Source: Tubiluchus corallicola (Eukaryota; Priapulida; Priapulimorpha; Priapulimorphida; Tubiluchidae). From it: a stretch of 64,000 nt of DNA. How positions within the stretch are numbered: the stretch's first letter is position 1; every line of letters begins with the position of its first letter. Both the position numbers and the translations under genes were made by a program. A model generated the notes under the pieces. That model was not told the DNA's origin and ran no database searches. It worked only from the letters and a program-made list of their open reading frames with translations. Location of the stretch: the NCBI GenBank assembly GCA_030141605.1, contig JAQGDQ010000532.1, positions 1 to 64,000 on the forward strand, read 5' to 3'. Positions 1 through 14,500 of this stretch are shown piece by piece.

Positions 1-844
1 CTTATTACACAAATAATTTGGGACTGAAAGGGTAAACGCTGGTTTACTCTAGAAGCTAGTTAACTGAACTTATTAAATTGATTCTGTACCTAATATGACT
101 CCAATGCATAAGAATCTAGACGTAATACAAATGGTATGTAAAAAAGTCGCCTAAAGGGTGAAATGATAGAAGGCAGAAATGATAAACTAAGATAAACATG
201 TGTGCCTCTTACTGCAGATATTTTATTGACGCTTATAGATTATATCTAATAGTATATTATTTGTTTACCCATTCTGTACAATTGTGATATTTAAATTGTT
301 TTTAAACTGTGTAATTTCTAAAAAGGATTCTATGACTCTGTATTTTTAAAAGCTATCAGTGTAGGTGTATACAGTGTTTCTGCAACACCATTCGCTTCTA
401 TTTTATTTTATGGACCACTTTGACAAATAACTAATACTGCTTATAATTGTTGGCTAAAATGTTATATGCATTAAATAAAGAATTAATAATAATGATGACT
501 GACTATATATCAATGACTAACGCATAAACGGATCACAGCGCACTTGTAATCTAGTTTTTGAAATAAATATGTGAACTATGTGATAGAGTTATCTAAACAT
601 GTCTGTAACCACTAACTATAACTGAAACAAGAAGCTTATCAAACTGAGCAATTTTCATTAAATTTGCGTAGCTACACGCCTTGCACTTTTAGTTAAATTA
701 GTTATGTACCCACTACGGAAAACTTAAACAGGTTACTAATAGTGAGCATAGACCACTGCAAAGTCTTAATGCTAAATATCTTTGTGGTTTTAGAGTTGTG
801 ATGTTAAGTAGAAAAGCTTGTGCATGAAAATCAATTTTTTTCAG
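1..844. other. Left flank, no supported coding region
   Basis: AT-rich sequence without a convincing exon. A canonical AATAAA lies at 474-479 followed by AATAATAAT, so the stretch could be the 3' UTR of a + strand gene entering from the left, or the tail of an old retroelement. I see nothing else that can be supported. Confidence 0.35.
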
Positions 845-964
845 AAAAGAAAAAGGCGTAAATCTGCGGCAAGTAACAACAGTCAGGAGTACGACAACAA
901 AAGTCTGTGCAGTTTGAGTAGTTTGGATTCATTGAGTAGCAATGGCAGTGGCAACAGTAGCAAG
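845..964 (+). CDS. Exon-like segment of an unrecognised + strand gene
   Basis: A 120-bp open stretch (40 codons) is preceded by a good acceptor (TTTTTTTCAG ending at 844) and followed by AAG|GTATGC. It encodes a basic start (KRKRRKSA) and then a Ser/Asn-rich run (LSSLDSLSS). If the donor is not used, the frame ends three codons later at TAA (974-976), which would make it a short terminal exon. The composition resembles a disordered C-terminal tail. No family is recognised. It precedes the receptor start by 1.4 kb and is not in any reading continuity with it that I can show. Confidence 0.35.
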
Positions 965-1951
965 GTATGCAAATAACTATCTCAGAGTTGGCATTTGCCA
1001 GTTCATTTTTAACTCAATTTGACACCGCCGAGATTTGTATGGCTTATCAGGTTGCGTCAACTGAATATTTAGGACTACAGCTGCCCATCTGTTTCATGAT
1101 CGGATGTTGCATAACTGTGCTAACAAGGCAGATATTATTACCACTCAGGTATACCAAGTACCCATAAATACTACAGTGTTCATTAATTAATTGTACACGA
1201 GATGTTATTAAGCAGTACAGAAATTTTCATGATTTTTCTAGGACAGAAGACGTCGATCATTGGCTCGTGTAGATTTTTTAGTTTGCCATTTTATCACCAT
1301 TTTTAATCTATTGTTATTGGCTTAAATCAAAATAATTATTAACAGATCAAATAACTGTCAGTTTTAAAATTTTAAAGGCAAAAAATATTCTGGTATCCCA
1401 TGGGATACAACGGGTCTGAAAGGGTTAAAGGAAAGCCTAAATATGGATCATAACATCATAATAAAAATTTTCTAAATTCTATTCTCATTTTCTACGTTAT
1501 ATTCTAGACACTAATTGGTACCACGACAATAATTTATTAGTACCCTAACCAGACTAAGTTCCATATTTAAGTGCAAAGCAAGTAAGTAAGTAGTATATAC
1601 CAAAGAAAAAGAAGAAAAGGCATGCAGTGGATTAATGAAAACATCTTCTTCTTCCAGTGCCATATTCGCATGTTTATGAAATTGTGTGGCTAATTTCTTC
1701 TCCATTGGTCTGAAAGTAAACATAATTTTTATTTATTAATACATAAACTAATAAAGTTATAATAATTATTTAGCTATATAAAAATAATAATTGGCAGTGA
1801 ATATGGATCCCATAGTAGTAATTCATGAGCTGTTTTATTAGTAATCTTCAAAAAGCATTTACATTATATTACGCGAAAAAAATAAACCAAACCAAATAAA
1901 CTACATCGACATATTATTGTGCAGTTACTGTTACAGTGACCATTTCCTGGT

Positions 1952-2014
1952 CGTCTCTGCACCCACTTTGTTGTGATTAGTAATAATTTCCTACAAAGTG
2001 AATGTACAGAGACG
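1952..2014. repeat. Imperfect hairpin / inverted repeat
   Basis: The arm at 1952-1972 (CGTCTCTGCACCCACTTTGT) is nearly the reverse complement of the arm at 1993-2014 (ACAAAGTG...CAGAGACG), with about 20 nt between them. It lies about 360 bp upstream of the receptor ATG, in a probable promoter or 5' UTR. It could be a small MITE remnant or an RNA hairpin. Confidence 0.6.
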
Positions 2015-2372
2015 CAGTGTGCGACGCAATGAGCACCAGTTATACATTCCTCTATTCGTTGTGGTTATGCTAGAGCCGTTGTTGTGCAGTTTGCCTTCAA
2101 AACTTCTTTCAGATCAAAATCTGTCGAACGCTGAACTTACATATTTTCGTCATTATCTTCAACACCTTGCTCCATTTAATTTCAGAACTATCCCTTTTCA
2201 GCAAAAAACAAATCACTGCACAAAAAAATGTTATAACTTCTGTTTAGGAGGGAACTGTTTAGGGAGGTACAGCATTTTCGCATTTTCCGTGTCGTTTCAA
2301 ATCTTGCGCAAACTGACGTCATCGGATAGAGCGGCGCAACTAATCGAAAATTCGGCATTCGTTCGGGAAAAC

Positions 2373-2510
2373 ATGTCAGCGCCCGTGTCGTTTGTATTTG
2401 TAGTTTCCTTGTTTTGTTCAGCTTTGACTATTTTTAGTGTATTATGCAAGCAACCTTCCACAGAGATTTGTAATTTGCACCAGTGCGTTCTTAGAAGCAA
2501 TAATTTAAGG
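2373..2510 (+). CDS. IL17RD: IL17RD-like exon 1: signal peptide
   Basis: ATG at 2373 opens MSAPVSFVFVVSLFCSALTI and a short Cys-containing mature N-terminus. The donor is AGG|GTAAGT, phase 0. The frame is open upstream to at least 1998, with an in-frame ATG near 2067, but only the 2373 start places a hydrophobic signal peptide at the N-terminus, so I chose it. Confidence 0.8.
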
Positions 2511-5500
2511 GTAAGTAATTGCTTTATGTTAATTGTTTATTAAAAATGAAGATTACATGATTTTTTCTCACTACAGCTATTTCACGCACTTTATTTAATA
2601 AAAATAAATTTTTATACAATTGCTGTTATTAATCTGCCTTTCTATTTTTTCCTTGCAGATTGGACATGAATCAGAATGTCGTATAGAAGTCATGAATTTT
2701 ACTGGTAGGCCCTTAGAGATTATAAGCTTTACATCACATGAAGAAAAATAAAATTTAATATCTTGCCAAATTGACCTTATGCTTTTGTAAATATTTTGAC
2801 TTCTGAAGCATTGCATTTGTGAAGGCATTTAGTTGCCTATCTGAGACCATTTATTTGCTTTTTGAGGTCATTAATATATCTAAAAAGGTTTAAATTTGGT
2901 ACACTAACAACTGTTTCTGATAAATTGTACCAGTGATGCACTACAAGATTCAACAAGAATGTGTTTCTACAGTAGTTCTTGCATAAAGCTTATACGATTT
3001 CTTAAGTACAATCTTGCTTAAAGGAACACAGCTTGTCTCTATTCAAATGTTTTGTACAAGTTAGCTTTTTCACTTCTTTGTTTGAGTAAACATATCTCTG
3101 ATACAAATTGGTTGTATAATATTATAGCTGTAGATAACTTTCTGCACATTGTAATGCCAAAAATTGATGACGGAGGCCATACTACACTAGAATATTCCAG
3201 CAAAGGTTGCATGTAGAAATTATAAAAACTTACCTATCTCTTTTAAATTGCAACTGATAAACATCTCTTAATAATCTGATTTGGTTTCTTTCTGCCCTTA
3301 AAATATTAAATGCTATACACAGTTGCTCTGTGTATCTGAGTATGTGTGTTATAATATAGGTTCTTAATGGTGTATTTGGGTGCAGGTGATGCAGTCATTT
3401 ACTAGCCATCACGCCTATTTGCCCGAGGAATTTTGTGTTATACTATAACCACAGGAATTGCACTACTATAATGTAGCTATTACGAATAATACGTTCCGTA
3501 GTACTGGACCGATAGCGCTGTAGAGTTTGGTAGTTGCTTTCTTGTGAATTCTTATGGGTTCAATTCTATATATATATATAGAATATATATATATATATAG
3601 GGGCAAGGAAGTTTTCTTTCTAACTGATATTATACTTGGTATTTCTTAACAAACTACTACATATAATGATCCTAATTACTGAATAATTGTATTGTTTTGT
3701 TTAGATTTAATTATCTAACTTTATTATTTTTTGTTTTCAGTTCTTTTTGGATAATTTGTATCATTTATACTGTTTTTTATTATTTTTTTCTTATTTGTTT
3801 TTGTTATCTGCAGCATCACCGTTAATTTTGAATATAGTAATCTATTTGTAAGAAAGCGCAGGAAACTAGATGACCCTATGGTCCTTCCCTGCCCTGCTCC
3901 ATGATTATAATTACTTAATATTTGAAAAAACTTTTGATGTGAAACTAATTGGAGAAAATAAATGTTCTATGTCTATGTATTACACACAAGTTGTCGCACA
4001 CTTTTCAAAATAAAGTTATTTGGTTGGAAATCAATTTTGTTGTGACATTAACAAACTAGTCGCTGAATAAACATGGAGAATTTTTTCTACATTTCCATTT
4101 CCTATCAGCAGTAAAAGGCTAATACGCATTAAATATGTTCCAAGCTCTAAGCTTTCAAAGTTACAGGAATGTTAAGAAACTTTTTAACCTAGAACTTTGT
4201 CTATATTATATTATATAATATTACATTACATTAAAACTTTAACAGTAATAATAATAATAATTTCGTTTAGGTCCAGGGATGACACCTTAAGTAACACAAT
4301 ACTTCCAACATTGTCCCAATTATTATTACCCGCATGTTACTCTAATAAAACTGTGTGTTTGGCCAAAGAACCAGCGGTACCATTGTTTAAGTCTGTATGA
4401 CTAGTTTGGTAGTTAAACCTATGACCTCCTGATTGTGAATAGCCATGTTCCTTCTGTCGGTGCATGTGCATAGAGATATGTATAGGCTAGCACATTTTAA
4501 ATGAGCCTATTAACTTCGTTAACGGCATTAATTAGTTACTAACTTATTAGTAACAGTCACAATCGTAAAACTGTCATTTACAAACTGCTGAGCAAATATT
4601 GACCAAGTTTGTAGAACTTTACAAGATTTTTCTTATTCTAATTCTACAGGACAATGTTCTGACTTAAATTGGTTTCCGGGAGTGAACGCAAGCGAGTCTG
4701 TTCCTACGCCACTTGCTGATGTGTTTCTGTATAGCTACTGTTACACTTCCGACAACTCATCTGACGAGACCTGTCAGGGAGATGGAAGCTTAGTCAGTGG
4801 GATTGGTATGAATGTCAGTTTCGTGGTTATGGATCCAGGTAAGAATTTTGATCTTGTCCTTTTCGTAGAGCAAGCAATTTCTGTTTTTACAATGCAGTAA
4901 CTTTTTTATAAACATTTTTTCCATCACCTTTTGTATACAGAACAAAACTGATTAACATACCTTGGGAATTAGTAAGTACTCTATTATAGAGTTGAGACAT
5001 TCATGATTAGATATAGATACCTATGTTTTAGTAATGACAGTGCATCAAATGCAAAATGTTAAATTAACTTTTACTGAATTGGCTTGAAGCTTTTATAAAT
5101 TCCTGCATTAAATCAGAAATAGTCAAAATTGAAAAGTGAGTTACCGTGTAATAAAGTGTGGATTTTAGTTTCAATGTTTAATTCATTAATATTAACTGGG
5201 AGAAAGTTTGAATTCTACAGATTAAAGAAACTGTCATTTCTGTCCTAAACTGACAGGTTAAATAGAGGACATGTTAAATACAGTAGCCTGTCCTCCTGCC
5301 TCCTTTAGAAACCCCTTTTGGACCCCTTTTTCTTCTTAACATTATTTTTAATAACAAGTTTTTTGTTCTTCCCAAAGCAAGTTCTAGTTCAGTTTTTTGA
5401 CACTTTTCTGATGATAAACCATTCAGGAGTTCAGGGCATTACGTGACGGCATGATACTCTTGTCGTATGCTATTCTTGTTTCTTTGTTTTTGTTTTTACT

Positions 5501-8500
5501 TGAAACAAGATTTCTTCAACATTTCATTATGAAAAAGTTAGTCTCACTTTTTTATGCTATAGTTCGCTTACTGTATGCCATTTAGTGTTTCTTGTGGGTT
5601 TGCGTACTGCAATGATTGAAAAAATTTGCTATTTAGACTTTGATTTCATCTTACATTTTTTGTACAATTGTCATTTTTATTTGTTTTGTAGACACCACTG
5701 CCGTTCTTTTGAAATTCTGGAACATAGATGGCGACACCCGATATCAAGGTTCTGGTAGGGAATGCTTTCTATTTGACATCCGGAACCAATCAAAGCATGA
5801 ACTTGCCCAAGGACCTCCGGTTAGTGTTTGATTTTATTTTAGCAGTCAACATTGCAACGATTGATTTATCATTTTTTGCTCTTTCAGAGCAAAACTAAAA
5901 CTATGTCTAACGTACAGCGAGACATTTAACCCAAGTCGGCAGGAAATAATATTCTCTAAACTAACAAATAGTATCTAGTTTATTAAAACAATCTAGAAAC
6001 AATTTACACTTGGCAAACATAAGTAAAGAAAAGCTGGCGACAAAATGTGAAATTCAAGTTTACTGTTTATTTCCAAGTAAAACATACCTTAATAATTCAA
6101 CCTGGGTCATTACAGCTTAAATTTTAAAAATGTGTGCACAAAAAACAAGTGCTGTACCTCTCAATTCAGACGTGTTCATTTGTGACGTAGTGCACACCTT
6201 CGAGAGCTCATGCGTGAGCACAGTGGTAAATTTGAACTTTGCCGAATTTTAGTATATCACACTGAATCTCGTAGATTAGCATTATACTTCAATTTTCGCT
6301 TTTGCAACACGCTCATGGAATGTTTTTGCTGTTGAAAATTATGTTCATTTGTGATGACATCAATAGTTGGCTCACCTGCCGTTAATTATATTATCATTTT
6401 ATCTATTATATAATTATCAGAAATGATTGCAGTATTGGTGGTGTTAAACTGTGCTCTTTTTACCATACTTCAGAAGGGGAAGGATATGAAAAATCATCCT
6501 GCATTCCTTAAAATCTGTTACAGACTTTGTTATGCATTAATTTCTTTTACATTATATTATCACTATGGCTATAAATATTATAGCTATCTTCATTGTTCTT
6601 TTAATTTTTTTATTTTAGTTTTACTTTTGGTATGATTGTTACAATAATTTGATGGCTAACGCTACGTACGGAGTAGAGCTCACACAACTTCCCGGAAATG
6701 TTCCTGTCGTTTACCAAATAACCCTTCCCAGTGCTGAAAGGATATGTAAGTTCAAATAGAAAAAGCAGTAAAACATGCAAGTCAAATGGTAAATATGTGC
6801 AGTTACAGTTTCACTCATTGTAACTTCTCATGCTGAGTTCTAAAGTTAGGGGGAGCAGGCACATTAAAAAAGGTGCCATGACGCCTGAATCAATTATATG
6901 TTTGTCTAGGCCACAACAGACAGTATCAGCGACGCTGTGTGTGACAAGAATATATTATGGTAATTAGATTTGCAACAATTTGATCAGTTCAGTCAGTTAA
7001 CATTGACAAATGAGTTGCGTAAATGCGCGCTAATTTCAAAAACACTGGAAGGCAGGTTGATCAAATAAAGTAATATGGTAAATATGCTGTTGAAAAGATG
7101 CTAATTTTGAAAAATGTTATCCTGGGAGTGGTTGCTCCACTTGCTTCTTTATAAGCTATGCCACTGAACAAAGTCATAGGTTTTCCAGGTAGTCAAATGG
7201 ACTGTTATGCCCGCTTTTTCCCAAAATTGTTTAGAAAGTATGATAAAATGCCTGAGCTGGTTTCCATTAATGATTAGCTAACCTGTTCGATGGTGGATGT
7301 AGTAGCCAGTGGGCACAGTTAGATTGGGCCCACCCAGCTAATGATTTTGGCACTTCTGCTGGGCACCTTGTACAAACAATGTTCATTTAGCGATATTGCC
7401 GGAACTTTTGCTGTACAGGTGGATAAGGTTGAAGTTGACGAAGACGAAATTTTAGAAGATCCATCAAGTGAAGACAAAGTGATGTCTCAGAATTAAACAA
7501 TAAACTTTGTTAACCTATTAAAACAGTTGTCACAAGACTTAATAAACCACCCCATTTTATCCTTGCTGCCCTCATATATCTATGCCGACTTGCTGCAGAA
7601 CTTGGTTGTGTATTACTAGGAGTACTTTGATTATCAGTTGGTCATTCTATCTATCTTCGTAGTGCACTAAGTGTTTGAAGAAGTTCTATAACTCTTTGGA
7701 AAGAGCAGGAAGTGGGTTTCCGGAGGAGATGAATCTCTTTTATAAACGTCTCCACCGGAGCCTACAAGATGGGATAGTTCCAATGTGTCTTAATTCTTCT
7801 GTAGATCATCATTAAATTTAATAAGCCTTTTGCAGTTCCGGCAATTGATGTTGATTGTGAAAAGGTCAAAGGTTAAGTGTACCAGACAACGCATTTGTGT
7901 ACACTTGACAACGCCTCACAGCCCTAGATATTGTAATAGTAACAGTTTTTACAGCTAGCTAGTTAATTTTTTCCCAAGCAAGATCCTGTTAGTAAATCAC
8001 TCTATATCGCACAGACTGATGCATAATTAAGTAAAATCCATGTAAAACAACAACAAAATACAAGAACAACATACAACAATGATGCTGCAATTGTTTGACC
8101 CACATGTCACGTGACGGTTGTAGCTAGAACGCATTGCTAGGATTCACGTAACCTTTGACCTACAGCAACTGCGTGTACGCACAATGAAACTGTGAAAAGG
8201 CTTATTAGTAAGCATGTGCTTTTGTTTATGCACAAAACTAACCATGGAATTGTGATTGCATGCATTTAAAACGCATAGGCAATATTTTAAGCTAGTTAAA
8301 AAACAAGTTGTTTAGCACGCACAGGAATTGCTAACATTTTCGTATATATACATGTATTATACAGTTATATCAGTTATTAACACCCCACACTCACCTCAAT
8401 TTCAAATTCAGACACGTGAACAGTCTGGAGTAGCAATGCATGCCAATTGTTATGTCATTAATGCAGATATCATTCTGATATTACAAATATTGTGGCCAAT

Positions 8501-11500
8501 TTTAAAAAAAAAATTAAAATTTCATTAACGAAAAATGTATCACTTGTTTTGCTATTGTGTATGTTTCTGATTTTCAATTTTTGTTAAAAATGTGTGCATA
8601 TTGCAGGGTAAAAACATGGCAGAATAGTTTATCTACAATATGAGATAACTTAAGTTTAAAACAACTAGTGGTAAAAATGTTAATACTTGCATACAGTAGT
8701 TGAGTTTTGTTTCAAATTAAAAATTTTTGATGGAATTCCCAAAGGGGCAAATTGTCATGATATTTTGCCATACACACAATAGAATTGTCAATTATATTGA
8801 TTCAATATTATTGATGAAATTGTTCATTTACTATATGTGATTGTATATCTATTATTTTGCGCATTACTGTTTCGGTCTCAATATCGCTTGCAAATGCTTA
8901 ATTATATCTAATATTGTCAATTTTATTGTCAATATTGGGTATTACAGTGCGTCTGTGAGAGATATTAAGGTATGAAACCTGCCTGTGTATCCCTCTCAGA
9001 AACACATAAGAATTTTGTAATGGCAACATTGTTTGAAGAGGAGATGACATAATCAGGATATAATTTAAAAGATAAGTTTTTTGTTGCTTGCAAGAAAGTT
9101 ATCAGTGGTTTTGATTGACGTATTTCATGCACACAGACAACAAACATTCTATTGCGACTGCAGTGACAAATACATTGACCAAACTAGTAGACGCCTCATG
9201 TTCAGTGACCAATGACTTTTGTTTGAGGCTTATTCACATTTGCTCGTTTTTATATTTTTCAGTTCCAGATGAGGAAGAGTTGTACTTGTGGCAGCCTAGC
9301 ATAGCAGTTGAGTTGAGAACCGACGGGGTCATCGGAATCTTGTTTACCTATCATCCAGATCTTCGTTGTTACAATGTGGATTTGAAACGTACTGATGGTG
9401 CTGATGTATGTGGATCTCAGGTTTCACAGATTGTAAAGATTCCGTTACAGAAAGAGGTGGTGCTAGCAGCGGAATTTCAACATGTACCTCCTGGGGAGTA
9501 TTTTGTTCAGGTATGATTAATTTCAAGTCTAATTAATCTGGTTTTTTTTGATGAGTTTTACTCTCACATTAACTTACTTAGATTTGTTAATGGCTTGTAA
9601 AGTTGCAGTCAATCTTGGATATAAGGGGCACCTCAAGACTGGAAAAAATCGTCCCTTATATCCGATGTCCCTTATGGCCGAAGTTGAGTCAGACCGAGGG
9701 TGTATCCAGACCTGTACCTTTCTGTACTTTTACCCATATTTTTATGGATTATTGCTACACATTCAGTGCAAATGGTATGTAGGAAGCTCCTTCAGTGATG
9801 CGAGATGTATGTGACCGTGGAAACCGAGCTCTTCGAAGGCCGAGTTTGGAAAAAATTGATGTTAAAAATCGATCAATTTCGTTTTCATCATAGGGTCCCT
9901 TATATGCGAGGTAATTTAACCGGATTTCCATTACGCGGGACCTGAAGATATCATCCCTTATAACCGAAAGTCCCTTATATCCGAGTACCTTATATACGAA
10001 GATTTTTACATAGGAAAAAAATTACGAAAAATCGGGACTGGTGGTCCCTTATAAGCGAGTACCTTATACCTGAGGTTGACTGTGTTTCAAAAATGTTTGT
10101 ATTACTGTTTAGTTTCTGTTTACACATCATATAAGTGAGTTTGAATTCGTGGATTATTGCATGCTGTTGCGGTGACATTCATATTCACTGTACAATGCTT
10201 GTGTAACCATCCGAGTTACATTGGTTAAAGTACTAGCAGCTATCAATTGCAATACATATAAACAATCTTAAAGTGGAAGAAAACCCTCCACTTACATAAA
10301 GCTTGAAAAACTTGTCTTGAAATTTTATAATACTTGCACAGGGGCATATTAACCAATAGGCTAACTATTCTATAGCCTAGAGCACCAAAGTTTGAGGTCA
10401 TCACATTTTAGAAAAAATTCTTATTCTCCTCAGAAAATCTGTATCATATTCATATTCATGTAAAGGTCGCATTTTACAACACAGCACAGGCAGTTACTGA
10501 AAGTAGTTTTTACATAAATGCAACATAACGTACAGGTGCAAGGTATTACGCAACAAGCTGTTGAGCAGACTGTTTCAATGTAAGCACTATACAAATACAT
10601 GTAATTAATAATGACCACATAAAAATTAGATTAATAGTGTTTCTAAAACACCACAAGTAATTGTTCAATCTCCTCATTAACAACCATAAATTCACAATAG
10701 AGATATGCGGGATAGGACTGGTCACTTTCCATAATATTCTTTTAGTGTTAGAATTAATATTTTTAATATATTTTTATACATTTTGTGACTTTTTATGCAA
10801 AATTCGTCAAATCTATACATTACTATACAATACGTACTACGCATGTGCAAAAATACTTTAGACGGAGTGCCGCAAAAACCCGCTAAACAGCGAAAATACC
10901 GCGATAAACGAACCGTGAAGTAGCGAGGGAACACTGTACAACGAATTGGAATTTTTGGTGATCAGTTTGGAACAAACAGTTCATTATCAAGGTAACTAAA
11001 ACAAAAAAATTACCAGAAATTACAAACAACATCGAACAACAACAAGGTAAATTGTTAAATTATTATATAATTATAATCATATGTTATATAATATATCATT
11101 TGGCTGTCTAACTGGTATATTGTACTTCGGTGTTGTTTCTAAATTCTGGCAGTTTTTTTGTCCTAGATGCCTTGAGAATGAACCGTTTGTTCGAAACCGG
11201 TCGCTAATAAATTCAATTTTGATGTATGCATGTAGTATGTAGTAGTATGTAGGTGATACAAAGTAAACAATTTCAAGTTAAGGATTTCGTTACCCTGTAA
11301 TTTGTTGAACATTTAATGTTGTGAATTCCTGTTTATTTTCTGAATTTATAAGCCAAATTAAAGCCGTGTTTAGGAAAAAATTTCAAATTTTTAATGTATT
11401 TTAATTTATTATTTATTAATTACAGATCAGTGCATCTGATGAAGTTGATTGCAAAGATTTCTTAACTCTCTTCACAGCTTCATATCCATTTAATGTTTCT

Positions 11501-14500
11501 GGTGGCCCCGTGTGTCCATCTAATACAACCAAACTGGGTAATTTTGTATAATTTTAGCTGACAATTAGCTGCATAACATAAAAATTAAGTGACATTTTAC
11601 TTCCTCTCGGGGGGGGGGGGGGGTGTTGCATGGAAGTTTGATCAAGCTGTAACATTATTCATGAATGTAAAGAAAATTTGAAGAACGCAGTGATCCAGTT
11701 TGAAACTTAATTAATAATTGTCATTTGCCTGTACATTTGGAAATTTTTTGCATGAGATGTAAGTTAGTTGTCAACCTTGGTGACTTTGTATAGTTTACAA
11801 ATTCTGTGTATTTTTTCTAAGTAATTATACTTTATGTAAGTTTACATATTGGTGTTTGAATTGTTTTCACATTTCTGCATTATTTCTACAAAAACTAGCA
11901 CTTCATTTACAGCATAGTTAAGTTATAGTTTTAGTTAAAGTTTCTAAATAATGGAATAAATGAAAATTGCAATTTTTTGCAATCATCCAGGAACCTTTTT
12001 GATCATCATGTGCTTAACTTAATCCAAATTTAGCTTTCCAACAAATTCAGTTATTCCAAGTGTTGTCATACTGTGGTAATTATTAGTTTAGACCCTACAG
12101 AAATTCCTTGTAATTAATTAATTGCAATATTAATTTCATAATTTATTGATAATCTTGAAAACAAGAATATGAACAATCATTCTTACCTACTTATTGTTCA
12201 AGGTCTTTCAGTGATGACAAAAAATAATCTAATTCGAAATTATTCTGTTTCGAGTAAACTAAACTTGGTGATCTGTTGTTGATTTAATGCAGATCAACCG
12301 TGATTACAATGCCCTAAGTGATTTGTTGTTATAAGGTTTATAATCAGAAGGTTCTTGGTTCAAATACAGCACCAATTTAAACTTTTTCCTGTCTGTTTAT
12401 TTTGAATGATTTTATTAATGGTAGGTTCATTCCATCATTAATTGTTTAACATGAAACTAGGTTTTCAAATATATGATGTATGTAATATTTAAAACTATTA
12501 TAAATTGTGCATTTTTTAGGTTTAGATGTAAAACAGTTGATAGCCCTGGTACTTGGTGTAATCGCTGGAGGCGGCCTGATATTTGTGGTGTTTTTGTACT
12601 TTTGTTGGTACAAACGACGTAAACATGGTAAATTTTCAGTATTTTCGCAGTACTTCCTATACTATGAAAAGGCTGTTTTTACTCTCATATTTGTGGTGTC
12701 TTTGTACTTTTATTGGTACAAACGACGTAAACATGGTAAATTTTCAGTAATTTCGCAGTACTTCCTATACTATGAAAAGGCTGTTTATATTCTCATATTT
12801 GTGGTATTTTTGTACTTTTGTTGGTACACACGACGTAAACATGGTAAATTTTCAGTATTTTCTCAGTACTTCCTATACTATGAAAAGGCTGTTTATAGCC
12901 TTGTATTTGTGGTGTTTTTGTACTTTTGTTGGTACAAATAACGTAAACATGGTAAATTTTCAGTATTTTTGTTGGTACAAACGACGTAAACATGGTAAAT
13001 TTTCAGTATTTTCTCAGTACTTCCTATACTATGAAAAGGCTGTTTATATCCATCATGGGTTTGATCCCATAAATTAAAAACTGCATTTTTTATTGGATGC
13101 AGTCAATGCAATGCTCACATAACCAGTGCCAGGCAGTGCCATACTAGTGCTTGCAACCCCTCCATTTGTCCCCTCCTTTAGCTTCACCACTATTGCCTAG
13201 AAAGGGGTTGATATTAGTCTACAAAATTTGTGTAGTAGTCAGTTTGCCTTTAATTACTCGGACTCTTGAGGTTCTTGAAGGACATTGAAAAATCTTTCAA
13301 GATCTTCACTATATCCAATGGCTGTCAGCTGATGAATTCTGAGAGGAATGGAAGCTACTGAAAAAATAAAGCATTTTTGAGATTTATGGGCATTTTGACT
13401 TCTTTTTTATGGTTAAACCTATATTGAGGCTGATGCAGGATTTTTTTCCGTTTGACATTTCTTCCGAAAAATCAGTCAAAATAAAGTAAAAAATTTGCCT
13501 TTCTACTTAATTCTACTTTGGAATGACATAAATGATGAATTAAAAACTGTTCAACCAATTCAAAAATTTAAAAAGAAATACAGAGCAATGATTCTCAACA
13601 AGTACAACACTTCCTAATATCCCACACCTACTGCAGCAGTCATACCACAATCCTGGTACAGATTATGCAAAACAAGGCATCATTGATAAATCTTTAGAGC
13701 TGATGTCAACATAGCACAATCTATTATCTTTCTTCCTACCATTTCCACTAACACATCCTTCTACCCTTCCTGTGTGATCTAATCTTTCTCCCAGTTCTTT
13801 TTTTTGTTCACTCATCCATTCTTTTTTTATCGGGTTCACATGACGGTTGGCTTATACAAGCCTTTGCTTCTCTAGCCCACTACAGTACAATTATTCTTTT
13901 ATGATAACGATAGTGTATGAAACATAAAAATTTAATACAGTAGATGTAATAATTTTGATGTCACTGTGTGCTTAATGTCATTATATTGTACTGAATGTGA
14001 TAATAATAATAAAAAAAATTATATATCTATTGTGTGTGCTTGTAAGGTTTTCATTTTGCTTTAAGGTTATAGTCGAAATTTCGATGCTACGCTAGAGATC
14101 AAAGTGCCTCGAGTGTTCATAGCTTATTCGTATGATCACACATGTCACGCAGAAGCTGTAGAAAAATTTGCTTCATACTTGAAGAAGCATTGCTATTGTC
14201 AGGTATGTTTGTAGTATGGCACTGTTGCATCTGCATTTCTACATTGTCTTTTCATTTTGTTATTGTCAAGAGTATTAGTAGTATGGCTGTGTCATGTCTA
14301 CGCATCCACAATCATGTTTCAGTTTTATTCTTGTTTGGGGTGTGTGTGTGTGACTTTGCATTATTTTTTGTTTGTTGTTGTTTTCAAGAGTATGAGTAGT
14401 ATGGCTTTTTCAGACCTATGCCTCAACACATTCCAGTTTTCTTATTGTCAACAGTGTTAGTAGTATAGCTTATTTGTATGTATGCCTGTGCATCATTTTT

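Noticed and set aside
12507-12941. One continuous 144-residue multi-pass membrane protein
   Set aside because: The frame is the TM exon plus its duplicated copies read through the intron; conserved donors and the exon 9 phase support splicing after the first copy. The multi-helix form is kept only as a hypothesis.
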